Part shown: piece after piece, positions 22,922 to 34,933 of the stretch
Numbering within the stretch: position 1 is the first letter of the stretch
Layout: the number at the start of each line of letters is the position of its first letter
Assembly: GCA_045837725.1 (NCBI GenBank)
Contig: JBEWZL010000078.1
Location: 1-64,000 of the forward strand
Length of the DNA: 64,000 nt
Source of the DNA: Vermamoeba vermiformis
Lineage: Eukaryota > Tubulinea > Echinamoebida
Direction of reading: 5' to 3'
Notes under the pieces: model-generated
Database searches by the model: none
Seen by the model: only the letters and a program-made list of their open reading frames with translations
What the model was told of the DNA's origin: nothing
Program-made: the position numbers and the translations under genes

Positions 22922-23055
22922 TGTTGTATTGCTGTAAAATGAAGATCTGAATAGAAATAAAATCAAAATTCCGGATTTGACTCGCACACGGGTGATTAAG
23001 TTTTGAACTGAGTTTTACATTCGAGTAATACATATGTTAAGTGCACATGTCGATA

Positions 23056-24775
23056 TTATTCTTTCTTAGCATCCTCAGGCTTCTCGCTTTCGTCGTAAGC
23101 CAACAGATTCGCACTGTCACTGAGTTTCATGGACAACAAGAACGAGGCACCAAGACAAGCGGGAACCAAGTACAACAATGCAGGCTATATAATATAGTTA
23201 TTACAACACATTCGTATCGTTGAGGCTATTATTTTGTAGTGGCGTACCTGCGCAGCCTTGAACGTGTGCATGACGAACATGGTGGTAAAGAGACCGAGCA
23301 CGTAGGCAATGAAAGTGGTCTGGAAGTATGGCTTGGCGAAGTTGATCTTGCGGCCGGCACGGTGAGCGTCGTAGCGCAACAAGAATGCAATCAAAACACC
23401 TACGAAAGTAACCGTAAGTCTCTCGATCTGCTACCTTGCAACACGATCTGATCTCACAACCACCTTCTCTCACTTCAATTTATCTCTACGATGGTCGTAT
23501 ATGATAGAAACAAATATGGACTTACCAGGCAATACGATATCACCCAAGCCAAGCATGGAAAGTCCTTTGCCCGGCTCACGAAGGGGATCGAACAAGTTCT
23601 TGGGGAACAAGAGCTTAATGGGCGCATCAAATGACTTGGCAACAGTGACCATGACTTCAGTGCCGAACACCCAAAAGATGTCGTAGAAGAACAGACCGCC
23701 CTAGTCAGTCATAATTAATATTTGAAAGTAGCGGATGCGCAGATCCGTTATTTCGCCTTTCTTCAACTTGAATGATGTAAGCGTAGTGATTCAGGTATAT
23801 TATTATGGTAGTATAGTTTTAATTCGGAATATCGATGCTGTTACGTACCAACAAAATGCACGCGATCTTGTATTGACCCAAAGACATGAGCGAGATACCT
23901 TGAATGCAGAAAGCAAGACCAATGATGTTATTAGCGATCCAATGCTTAGTAGCAAGGTACCAAATTCCAACCACTGCTGCGAGACTGAAGCTAAGCACAT
24001 CCACGTTGGTGAACTTGAATTTCAAGTTTTCTACGAACTACGATCAGCCTCGATTGAAAATTCATAACATATCGATATTATGCACGAGTGTATATAATAA
24101 TATACTAAGCCATGCAAAATAGAAGCTTACCAGCCTTAAAAGGAATTTTGCGATCGATGGAGTAGCCACCGCGCAAGGACTTGAGAACGTTCTTAGGCAA
24201 TACGGTGTACATAAGTGGCTTGAAGGTCTCTCCCATAGCAGCAATACCAAATAACATAAAGTAGAGGGTAAGCAGCATGTTGATCAGATCGGGATTGAGA
24301 GTTTTGAACAGGAGGTAGAGACCAAATAAGAAGCAGCTAGCAATGACAGGGAACATAAAGGCGTCTTTAGATTTCATTGATTCAGTCTGCTAAGGTAATA
24401 TTAGATATGACCGTTGAAAGAATGGATGACGAGGCACTTTGCAAAACTTCATTGAGCTGTTTACTTCGCATTATTTGGTATTAATTTAACAATATTATTC
24501 TAGATATTTAAAGGTAATTTTACAGCCCTTAAAACTGTTAAGGACAAACAAAGAATTTATTTTTTTATTATTTTTAAAATCACGGTAATTTAACCGTTAA
24601 AGAATCGAGCATTCCGATCTTAGTGCCATAATAATACAAAAATATTACTTACGCCCTTTTTCTGTTTCAATGAAAGAAAAGATCCAATATAAATAGGGAT
24701 GGCAGCCATAGTCATAATCGCTGCGTAAGCGAGACCCAATTCAGGGCTCGGCAGCTCAAAATTGAGTTCTGACAT
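23056..24775 (-). CDS. Signal peptide peptidase (GxGD intramembrane aspartyl protease)
   Basis: Six exons from an ATG at 24775 (MSELNFELPSPELGLAYAAI) to a TAA at 23056-23058. It is a multi-span membrane protein with the catalytic pair in order: FFYDIFWVFGTEVMV (YD) and MLGLGDIVLPG (GLGD), followed by the PAL motif (PALLYLVPACLG) in the last exon. The C-terminus is acidic/lysine-rich (ESEKPEDAKKE) as in ER-resident SPP. It cleaves leftover signal peptides and type II membrane anchors within the ER membrane. The order YD-GLGD-PAL and the length fit SPP (HM13 family) better than presenilin. All catalytic residues are present. Confidence 0.93.
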
Positions 24776-25467
24776 TGATCTAGTGCTTCTTATTGATAAG
24801 ACGATAGACAAATGCCTGACAACGTGTTTCAGGACTTGACGGTCAAATTTATTCAAACGCTAAATATCTGATGCCAGGCATTCTGCATTATTGATTTTAT
24901 TTAATACAACAAAAAAAATGACTATGGTGCCCAGAGAAAGGCCATTTATGACTTCCTGCTCAACCTAGCAAGCTGATCTGATTGATTCCTCGTGGATGTT
25001 AGCGCTTAAATCGCTAAATCAAGCAATTCGTACGTACAAAATATTACTCGAATATTATGTATTATTGTTTAAATTACTACTCGGTTGTATTGTGTCATTG
25101 TTTTGGTCCGTCGCTGCTGGCTTGCGCTGTTGGCCTTGCTCAAGAAACGTGCGTCTGGCCACATTTGTATTCGCTACGAATGTACGTAATATTATTATAT
25201 GCAAGCAGTGGTGATGCTGAGCAAAGGAGTCATGACTTGAGCAGACGCCAAATTAAACTTGAAATGAGCTCGGAAATACTTGATAGTAGCGTCAAGTTAT
25301 TGAAGAATCATTATCAATATCATGTACGTACTGAACTCACGTGACATTTGACGCGTTGGAATATCATTGAACGAAATGTTCGATATTTTTCTGAACGGGA
25401 TTTTGCTGTCGCAAAAAATAGGTTTATCATTGTTTAACCAACTCCAAAAGCATTAGACCACACCTCA
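24776..25467. other. Divergent intergenic region
   Basis: About 690 bp between the signal peptide peptidase and SDR starts. Two plus-strand open stretches (24996-25344) are Cys/Leu-rich but lack a motif or convincing splice links. I see promoters at most. Confidence 0.45.
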
Positions 25468-26460
25468 ATGACTACTAAATCATTAGGTTCGTGATTACAA
25501 TCGGTCTGTTTAAATGTTAATGCTACATCCGACTGATACGTTTCAGCCAAATTAGTTGCTGTAGTGGCAGGAGGCAGTAAAGGCATCGGTCGTGGCATAG
25601 CGCTAGAACTAGGCCAGGCTGGTGCTACAGTCTACGTCACTGGTCGCAGTGTGCTCGGCAAACTCAGTTCAGATCAGACCAAGGGCACGATCGACGAGAC
25701 CGCAGCGGATGTGACGCGACTTGGTGGCCACGGCATTCCAGTGCAATGTGATCACACGCAAGAAGAGCAAGTCGCTAAGTTGTTCGAGCGCGTCAAACAA
25801 GAGCAACAAGGTCGGTTAGATCTGCTTGTCAATGTGGTCTGGGGAGGCTACGAGAACTACAAGCCAGACCTCTTTCAAGCACCGTTCTGGCAGACCCCGG
25901 CCTCGATGTTCGACAGCATGTTTCGCTCGGGTCTGTTCGCGCAGTTCCTCACCAGCAAGCACGCAGCACCGCTCATGACACCTGCGCGCAAAGGACTCAT
26001 CGTGCACGTCTCGTTCGGAGATTATGAAGGCAAAGAAGTGCAGTACTTTGACCCGAATAAGGACGCTGCTGATGACAAGTATCAATCGCCGTATGCAGTG
26101 CCTGGTGGGAAATATGTTGGCATGGCAATGTATGATGTCGCGAAGCTGTCGTTGGATCGATTGGCGATTGCACAAGCGTATGATTTGAAAGAATACGGTG
26201 TCGCTTCATTGTGCTTGCATCCAGGATTCGTGTTCACTGAACGCGTGGCCAAGTTCCATGAAGAAGGTCTGCCAGATCCATCGCAATTTGCCGAATCTCC
26301 CCACTACATAGGCCGAGCAGTAGTAGCTATGGCGTCTGACGAGAATATCATGCAAAAGAGCGGCAAGGCGTTTGCGGTGGGAAACTTGGCCAAGGAATAC
26401 AAGTTCACTGACATTGATGGCAAGTATTGGCCTCCGTTCCGTATGCCCGAGAAACATTAA
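25468..26460 (+). CDS. Short-chain dehydrogenase/reductase, DHRS1-like
   Basis: Exon 1 (25468-25486, MTTKSLA) joins across a 60-nt intron to exon 2 (25547-26460), giving 310 residues ending in TAA. The Rossmann signature VVAGGSKGIGRGIALELG is complete. The active-site region has MYDVAKLS (Y-x3-K), preceded by LIVHVSFGD. Segments FWQTPASMFDSMF and YGVASLCLHPGFVFTE resemble DHRS1-type SDRs. The usual NNAG-type motif reads NVVWGG, a variant. It is expected to use NAD(P)(H) on a carbonyl/alcohol substrate that cannot be named from sequence. The intron donor is GTTCGT, unlike the GTAAGT/GTACGT seen elsewhere. Confidence 0.88.
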
Positions 26461-26690
26461 TTTGGTGTGACATGACCGGAATAAAGATTTAGAAGCAAAG
26501 TTCGCGCTTTTATCCCTACAGCGAGCCGCTTTCTACCAACATAGGTACATGCCACGTGGTTTGCTTTCAGGGCAGGTCCCAGAAACGTGCTGTTTATCTC
26601 TTCTCGCCGAGAGGACCATTCTACGCTGTTTTTCGTACTTTGGGCACACAGTTACCACACATCATTAAGCCCATCATCTCTGTAGACTCG

Positions 26691-27403
26691 TTAATAAATG
26701 CAACATGTAGCTGCACTAGACCTCTTGGTATAATTAGACTTACTTCGGCCACAACACTCCGGACAGCACTCCGCACTACAACCTTCGCAAAAATCGAAGC
26801 CGTATCGCGTCGTTAATCGCTTGCACGCGCATCTCTTTGTATCTTCGTTGCTTCCGTTATCTTGCCATTCAATGACCTCGCCGTATTTGGCATTGCACTC
26901 GGGACAGGAAAACTTACAATCCGATATGTCTTCAAACTCAATTTTTTGCTCTTTGGTGCAGATCGGACAACGAAAATGTTTTTTGGTATAATCCACTAGG
27001 AGAAGTGGCAATTTTCGATCAAAGACGGCCTCTTTGAGTCTAGTAAACGGTTAAATAAATAAAAAAATTACATAATACTTTATCTGTACCTGTGTAAAAT
27101 CCCAACTAGGCCAATTTTGTTCCTTTCTACTTGTAGTAATTTCGTAACAAATTTTGGCCCTTTTTCGCGGCTTTCTTCAGCCAATATTTCTCCGATCAAC
27201 TTATAAAACTCTTTTGACACCCCTGCCAACGACTGAAAGAGAACGATTTCATCGAATATTTGAAGACTGTCATTAGTACTTTTTGTTGTAAACTGAATGA
27301 TACATTTCCATAGCTCTGGCGGAAGAGTTTGACTCGGATCTGTCAACGCATCAATATAAATTATGATTATTTTCGCTAATTTTGACTTACTGCTGTGCTC
27401 CAT
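26691..27403 (-). CDS. F-box-like protein with a Cys-rich zinc-ribbon C-terminus
   Basis: Two exons joined across a short intron near 27015-27090 that begins GTACAG. Exon 1 starts MEHSSKSKLAKIIIIYIDAL and contains TLPPELWKCIIQFT, an F-box-like start. Exon 2 contains CPIC, later CPEC, then CACK, CEGC and CCPECC, so at least five paired-cysteine knuckles that could bind two or three zinc ions. It ends CCIY and TAA. It lies only 126 bp from the divergently transcribed hydrolase gene. It may act as an SCF substrate receptor that binds targets through the zinc ribbon; this is inference from domain order. Confidence 0.7.
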
Positions 27404-27529
27404 CTTGGCAGCCGTCTGTTATACCCTGTGAGTGTTAAGTACTAGTACGAAGCCTCCCGCACAACTATTTATTCCGTTTAAGTCACGCAACTACTTCGCC
27501 ACGTGTTGGACTTTTGATGATTAACCAAC

Positions 27530-28675
27530 ATGAATTCATCACATAAACATGCTGTAGAATATTTATACGATGTTTCGTATTCAAGTTTAATTCATTCAGA
27601 ACGATTGAAGTTAGATCTGTTCCAGCCTGCACACGAAACAGGAAATTTACCGTTAATTGTTTATATTCACGGAGGTGGTTGGGTCGACAGAGACAAGAGT
27701 TGTAAGTAGTATTTGATTTTTTTCAGATTTTTTGGCCGGATTATGATTTTTGTTATTGACTCTGCGTTACAATCGAGAAAGTTAGTGGCGAATTAAATGA
27801 TAATGTTAAAATATTAAATATTTCTAATAAGTTTATAGCACATAGATTCATAGGAGAGAATTTTGCCGCTACTGGGCAATGCTGTGTGGCTGTTATAAAT
27901 TACAGATTGACTCAAACACCAAAACCTAAGTTTAGATATCCAGACCAACTATATGGTATGATACCTTGACTATTGAATTAGGAAATGACGAAATATTGCA
28001 GATGTAATAAGAGCCATCGAATTTTTGACAAGCTGTGGAGCCACAGTGGCGAACAACAATGCTCAATTAGTGCGAAGATTCGATACAAGCAATATAGTGC
28101 TCATGGGTCACTCGGCAGGCGCTCATATGTCTATCGGAGCGGTCATTATAAACCTGAGACACATCCGCAATCATGTGCGAGCAGTGATTGGTCTGCAAGG
28201 CTTGTATGACATGATTACATATTACAAAGACTTCCCTAGCTTTGTTGAAATGTTCGAGCCTGTATTTGGCAAGGATAGAGTGCTCCAATTTGCAAGCTCG
28301 AAACAAATATCAATAATGCTTGATGGCTCACCAACACGATTAATTCTCGACCAAAACGCATTAGAAGATGCTATTAGTATCCACGAAAACCAATATGACG
28401 TACTATATCCTCTACAGTATAACGAGACAGCCACCACGGGTGAATCCGACAAGCCAGTACAAAAGATTCGATTTTTAATCGTACACTCGCCACAAGATAC
28501 GTGGGTGAACCCAAAACAAAGCGAAGAGTTGTGCGATGCATTGAAGCTTATGTATCCAGGTGTACACGTCGAATACGATCACAAGCCTTACGGAGATCAC
28601 TGGGATGTGGTCCAAAGCTTGAACAAACAGGAAATTGTTGATATGTACGTGCAATTCATTACCCACAAGGAGTAG
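27530..28675 (+). CDS. Alpha/beta hydrolase (carboxylesterase / kynurenine formamidase-like)
   Basis: Three exons (27530-27701, 27839-27955, 28002-28675) join in phase to 320 residues ending in TAG. The oxyanion-hole motif HGGGW follows strand LPLIVYI. The nucleophile elbow is GHSAGAHM. A late Asp (HSPQDTW) and His (YGDHWDVV) complete a plausible Ser-Asp-His triad. The layout is that of hormone-sensitive-lipase-type esterases, including kynurenine formamidases and prenylcysteine methylesterases. The substrate is not determinable. No signal peptide is seen, so it is probably cytosolic. Confidence 0.85.
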
Positions 28676-28946
28676 AATTGGATTCTAATTATGCTTTTTT
28701 GGGCAACGTACAAAATAAATTTTATCGTATCTAAAAACAACATCTCGTCCAAATCAGGAAAAATCACGTGGATGAAGCCAAACGCACGAGATTAATTCCC
28801 GCCTGCACCTTTTCACGAGTTGGACATTCATAATAACCACATATAGCTCATTTTGATGATTCAAAATTAATTGAAATTGTCAGTTCGAATTTTGTTGACG
28901 ATTGACAACGGCTACATCCGAAACGGCTACTGCTCAATTAATTAAT

Positions 28947-31329
28947 ATGGACGAACCAGGTGATAGTGCGTCTAAATTCCATCAGGTACATGTTAGACGA
29001 GCAATACAGCGAATATAATTATCGGCGGTGACGATTGAATACAAATCTGTACACAAAATATTAATTTTGAATTTTAGATCCTAATTTCATCAGCGATGCC
29101 CATTGTCGCTTCACTGTCACGAGCACTAAAAACAACAGAAGAAATTCCAACGTTATCTAAGGCTCTTGTGGTTTATTTAGAGGACAACCAGAAGATCTTG
29201 CCGGTTTTGCGGTGGTGTATTCGAAATGACATTAAAGGAGCAGGTAAATAATTACTCTGATATAATATTGCAAGTAGATAATTTTAAATTTAATTTGCAA
29301 TAATTAACGTTCGATCAACCACCAGATGCCTGGCAAGAAGTATTCAGAGGAAAATCACTCTCAGTTCAAATTCTATCGGATTATTTTATACACTCTGGTC
29401 GACTATATGTCAAGAATGTTCTCCTCAACAAACTGAAAAAGCAGACAAAGAACCTAGAGGTAAATTTACGATCGGATCGCGAGCATCCCAAAACTAAAGA
29501 TTGGATTAGATTGACTCACGGTTCGAGAAAGACCCTCAAGTAATTGCAGAAAATGTAGAAAAATTAACGAAACTGGCGCGAGAGACCTTGGATGGAATTA
29601 TCGAATCCGCTGGACAATTCCCTGTGTAAGTGAACCCGACTCTTATTCACGAATTATATGTTGACTGTCGTGTAGAAATTTAAGTAGAGTATTGAAGTAC
29701 ATGGTCAAGCAAGTCAACAAGAAGTTCCCTGACAAAGGGATGGTCGTTGCAGGCATGATCTTGTTTTCAAAGCTTTACATTCCCCCAATTTTGACTCCTC
29801 AGCTCTTGGACAGCCCTAAAGGTACCTAATTTCACCTTTCGATTGCTGGATGAGGCAAAGGCTAACAAATCTGTAGAAAACACGTCGGATGTGAGCAGAA
29901 CGGCAATTTTGTTATCAAAATTAATGCAAAGTGTTGCTGCTGGAACACCGCTAGACAGTTCAAATATCTTATTTAAATTCAACGACTTCATTGTCTATTA
30001 TGCCGAAAAGCTGAGGCAATTTACTTATGGCTTAGCGGTAAGGATTATTTTTAACTGTTAAATATTTCCTTATTTAGTAATTATGGTTGGAGTCACGCAA
30101 CCGTTGCCGCTAAGAGATTAAATTAATTCGTTCGTTATTTTTAGAGCGTTTCGGACACTCCGACGATCTCCGAGATGTCGGTTAAGATCGAGCCAGATGT
30201 TGCAAAGAAATCATTCCAAACAATTCACAATTTTATCCACCAATATAGACACACCATGCTAGAGTACCGCGTTACAAAGAAGAACGCCTCGGAAATTAAA
30301 ATCTTCCAAGATCTGGTTGCCATTTCAGAGCAGATGCTGTCCGACTTGGTTGACGGCAAGCCACTCTTCGATGAACTACCGTATGTACAGGACTCCAGCC
30401 CCCTATCGAGGTCAAGGTCGCCTACTGTTACCGAGTAAGTCTAATGATTCAGTTATGACTATAATGGCAGCCACTGACGACATCCGCTTGTACAGACGAG
30501 GTCGAAAAGACGGACCTTCTAGTCAGCCGTTGAGTCCTCGAAGTCCTGAAAAGAAAATTAAACAGCCAACAAGTCCTCGGTTTGCAGCCCTTGAAGACAG
30601 TAGTAGCGGCAACGGTAAGCCTTTAAAATGATATTCGAAAGTGGTTCGAACTAAGCAATGTTTTGCCTCACAGAAAAAGAAATATCTCAAGCACGCGCGA
30701 TTAAAGCAAAATTAGACGACGAGAATACACGATTGAGAAAAGAGATTAAAATCATGCAACAAAAGATTGAAGAAAAAGAGAAATTACTGCGGCAGTTCAA
30801 GCTTAAATTAGCGAAGAGTTTGGCGTACAGACAACGCAAAACACGACACGTGCGACAAGTGCAGAAGAAATTAGTCAACGAGAGGTTTAATATACGAAAC
30901 ATTGACGACTTGGACAAGCCGCTGGGTATTCCTTTTGATCCGAGGAATAGATCTTCCACGCTGGAAACACCGCGAGCTAGCAGTGACGCAGGATATGATG
31001 CATCAACATCGCCCCTGAGCTCACCGAGAAATAATGCTAGTATGAAGGACGAATACAGCTTTGACGCGTCTACTTGGAGCGTGGAAGAAGAGTCCTCGAG
31101 ATCAGATTCGCAACGAAGTCGACCTTCGGAGAGCTCCGAGTCATTGCCCTCTTCAAGGAAAGATATCTCGCCACAACGAACTTCTGATAGAAAGGGATCA
31201 AGCACTAAGACGGCCTCGCCAAGCTCCAAGTTGTTAGATCGAGTACGAACTACACCTGCCCCGGCGGCTGGAAGCACCCCAAAGACTCCCGGTAGCGAAC
31301 GTAAGTCAACTACTACTGTCGAAAAGTAG
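28947..31329 (+). CDS. RasGAP-domain protein with coiled coil and Ser-rich tail
   Basis: About nine exons from an ATG at 28947 to a TAG at 31327-31329. The RasGAP core shows EVFRGKSLSVQILSDYF (FRG region with the arginine finger), GRLYVKNVLLNKLKK and VVAGMILFSKLYIPPILTP, corresponding to the FLR-x-PA block of RasGAPs but less conserved. Downstream lie a helical segment, a coiled coil (AKLDDENTRLRKEIKIMQQK) and a long Ser/Pro/Arg-rich tail with many SPR/SPS sites. It is predicted to stimulate GTP hydrolysis by a Ras-family GTPase. The tail is probably disordered and phosphorylated. The exact subfamily is uncertain. Confidence 0.8.
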
Positions 31330-32012
31330 AACTCAACGTTCGACGAATGAATTTTGACCTAAGATCTGGAAAATCGCTGGATCTGCCCATGTAATATGTA
31401 AAGTGTTTAACTCAATATGGCCTTGTATAAAATAAAACCGATTTATTGCGATATCAACTGGGTATCACTGCCCCCGGCGACAGCCGGGGTCTCCAGATAG
31501 ATTGTTGCCACTGGTACTATTTTTGTGCAGTACCAATCATGTGTATTAGTGTGCTTAGATTCAACAGAGCTGTGTTTAAGGTGGTGCGGGTGGAGGGGCA
31601 TATAAGGGTGATTCGTTGGTGAATTGCGTTGTTTGATGTGGTTTTTTGAGCTCAGAGTTTTGTGAAGTGATAGTTCGCAGTTATTTGTGTAAGGCGATTT
31701 TTTGAGTTTGAGTATCAGAGGTGTTTGTAAGTAGTCTTGCGTTTGTAAAGTGGCGTGTGTGTGAGGGTTGGCCATTATTTCGGTGTGTTGGTGGGGGTAG
31801 TGTTGAGGGATTAGCTGAGCTGAGGGTGTCGTGGGTGTTAGTGTAGAGTAACGGGTAGGGAGAAGGGTGTAGCGGAGAGGAGGGAGGGAGGAGGGGGGGG
31901 GGTGGGGGACGCAGAAGACGGGAAGGGGAACCGACGGAGTCGCCTCCCCGTGCGATCTTTAACATAAGCCAGATCCAAAAATGGCGCCATTTTCATTTTA
32001 ATCAATTTGAAA
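31330..32012. other. G-rich, hairpin-bearing spacer upstream of GCP3
   Basis: The plus strand is strongly G/T-biased here, unlike any other spacer in the window. At 31472-31489 there is a perfect 7-bp GC hairpin (CCCCGGC, loop GACA, GCCGGGG). At 31512-31535 there is a second 7-bp stem (TGGTACT/AGTACCA) whose loop is ATTTTTGTGC. From about 31852 to 31930 lie many G-runs, including one of at least eight G, that could form quadruplexes. A TATATAA-like site sits near 31600. It may be promoter DNA of GCP3, an untranslated leader or an unrecognised structured RNA gene. Confidence 0.5.
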
Positions 32013-34855
32013 ATGACCACGCAACAAGTGACTGCGTTGGTCGAGAAACTTGTAGACCAGTTTATTCCTCAGCAAGATGCAAAGAGGCCACATCTCTTGC
32101 AGTATTTAATACGCATTCTCAGCTCGCGGTTGCAATCCGCTAAAAGTTTGGATGATTTTTCGACGATAGAAATTTTGAAAAAAAAGGGTATGCCATTATA
32201 TCATTATTTTGAATATTGTCTATCATAATTTATTGATTTCAAATGATTTAAACAATTAACAAAATTATTTCAGTTGCGTCAAATAAAGATCGCGAAGTCG
32301 GTCAAGTAACTCGGCTAGAAAATCTGTGCCGCAAATTAGTAGCTAAGAAACCATCGAATGTTGCAGTATTGCACGTGTTATCTCAACTCTCGCGTGGACA
32401 ATCAAAAGATTTTATTCCGTTTCATGCAGTACCTTTGGAAGCACCTCGATCTGCTCAGTCAGCCAAACCAGTCGAAGAAACATCGCAGCAGACTAATGAA
32501 ATAACATCGAGGAGTGTCTCAAGTGCGTTACAATCGAATATAAGCCCTTAGCTTAGTTCTAATAGAATTTTTAAGGCAACGTGGATCTGATGGAAAAGCA
32601 ATTGCTTCGAGACCTGTTATACGTATTTCAAGGAATCGATGGTCACTTCATCAAGTTCGACACAGCTTCATCTCAATTCACACTGAATGCCAAGGTAACT
32701 CAATGTACCAACGTAAACCAGACGTGTCTGACACGCACTCTAACAATAGGCACCAGTCAACAGAAGTCAACGCGTGTTAATTCAGCGGCTCTGTGAGTTA
32801 GGCTGGCTCATCAAAAAGCTTCAAACTTATGTAAATACACCCGGCAAAGGCGGTCTTATTGAACAGGTGAGTTGATCCATCTTCTTTTCTTAGTCGTCCT
32901 CTCGGCTCACAAAGGCTTCGTAGAATTTTAAAGAAGGAGTTTCAACAGAACTTCGACAATATTACAGGCTACTAGCTGTGCTCGAGACGCAATTGACTAC
33001 ATCAGAAAGCTCGTTGACACTTCGTAGACTGATGGTGTGGTGCCACGAGCCCTTGCATCGCATGACTTGGCTCACAGCTCTCGTTGATCTCGTTGACTCG
33101 CGACCACGTGCTGTATTGACCGTGTTGTCGCAGTACTCGCACCACGGCTCCGCCAATCAAACAGCCCTCACGCAAGCACTGCACAGCAAAGCAGTCACGC
33201 CGTTGATTCAAATGATTTGGCATTGGATCAGCTACGGTCAATTGAAAGACCCGCACGACGAGTTCTTTATTTCTGACACACGAACTGGTTCAAAAGAGCG
33301 GGCTAACCTGTCATTGGCTGGCATGTGGACCGATTACTTCCGCTTGAAATCTGAAATGGTGCCACCGTTCATTCACACTCGACTAGCCGAACAGATCTTA
33401 TTGATTGGCAAGTCAATCAATTTGATGCGCCAGTGCTCGAAGGACACAAAGTGGCTCAAAGAAGTGACCGACATGATTGAAAAAGAATTGACCAGTGCCT
33501 CCCAAGACAAAGATCACGAGGCACCAATTCTCGCTGATCAAGATTTGATCAACAATGCTGCACCACAACAATCTAAAAATAACATCAGCGAGGTCGGTGC
33601 TGACCTGGAGAATGTCATCAAGCGTGTCAATCGCATTTCAAATCGTCACGTGATGGAGCTATTGAACTCCAATCAGATATTAGAGCACTGCAGACACGTC
33701 AAGAAATACGTGTTATTGCAGCAAGGTGACTTTGCACGTGTGTTAGTCGAGTTGCTTGAGTAAGTACTATGCTCGCATTGTTGAAAATTGACGTACTAAC
33801 CACGTGCCACTTGCAGCAAGGACCTCACACAGCCAGCACGTCAAGTGTACCGTCACAACTTGCTCGCTATTCTCGAATCAGCTGTGCGCGCCACAACCGT
33901 TCAAAATGATCACGCGCTGTTCCGTGACCGTGTCGATGTGTTGATTGGTCAAGCGACAGCACCCGAGCACACTGGCTGGGACATCGTGTCGCTCAAGTAC
34001 AACGTGCTGCCGAACGAACTGCTCAATGTCGTGTTGACACCTCAAGCCATGACACAGTACGAACAACTCTCTCGCGGTATTTTGCAGCTGCACCGTGCTA
34101 TTTTCCATGTGACCAATTTGGACAACACTGTCGCTGCCCTCACTAGACGCAAGGACAAGTTAAAATTGATTCCCGAAGTCGCGACGTTGTTGCACCGATG
34201 CGATCTGTTGCATCGCGAAATTCATCAATGGCTGCACCACGTCCACTATCACGTGATGATTGAAGTATTCGAGACAGCTTGGCACTCGTTCAAAAATCAC
34301 GTGACTGACTGCCACGACATTGACCAATGGCGATCAGCACACACGAGCTATTTGAACGAAATCATTGCCGGTGCGTTGTGCTGTCACGTGAACACGCTTC
34401 AAACGAGCAGTCAAGACAAGTCACTGCAACAAAACACGAACACATTGATCACCACTGCCATTCAATGGACACGACTCTTGGGCCCGTTGCATTTGCGAGC
34501 CCTCGAGACACTCAATCGACGCAGTCATGCACGTCAAATGCGTCGCTTACAAGGCCTCGCAACAACGCCACGAGGAAGCACATCTGATGGTGGCTCGAAT
34601 GACATTGATTCAGCACTGGACGTGCAGTTCAACGAAGAGATTGCAGACTTCACGCGTCAAGTGATTGACACCGAGACCACGTGGCGCGATCACATGATCA
34701 AGTTCATCAATCAGCTGTCGCATCAACAGAGCACGCGACCTCTGCAGCTGCGCGTTGATTTCAATGGTTGGTATCAACAGCGTGGTGCTGCCAGTGCTTC
34801 GTCACCGTTCCGTGTCAGCATCCCAGCAAGCATCTTGAATAAGAATACCAACTAA
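32013..34855 (+). CDS. TUBGCP3: Gamma-tubulin complex component 3 (GCP3)
   Basis: About seven exons from an ATG at 32013 to a TAA at 34853-34855. The product contains GRIP-type signatures that fit GCP3 best: LCELGWLIKKLQTYV, YYRLLAVLETQL, MIWHWISYGQLKDPHDEFFI, LKSEMVPPFIHTRLAEQILL and LIGKSINLMRQCS. The C-terminal half has YNVLPNELLNVVLTP and FHVTNLDNTVAALTRRKDKL. GCP3 is a core subunit of the gamma-tubulin small complex and nucleates microtubules. A Ser/Glu-rich linker follows the first helical region. The exons are dense in CACGTG hexamers. Confidence 0.92.
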
Positions 34856-34933
34856 TCGAACGTAGAATAAATTTCCTGTTTAGCTACTCGGTTGAGGAAT
34901 AATTACAATACTTTACAATTTTATGTACATTAG

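Noticed and set aside
23056-24775. Presenilin
   Set aside because: GLGD followed by the PAL motif and the short acidic/basic tail, with a compact loop, fit signal peptide peptidase.
24996-25344. Cys/Leu-rich open frames before the SDR gene
   Set aside because: No consistent frame or splice site links them to the SDR gene, whose first exon is at 25468.
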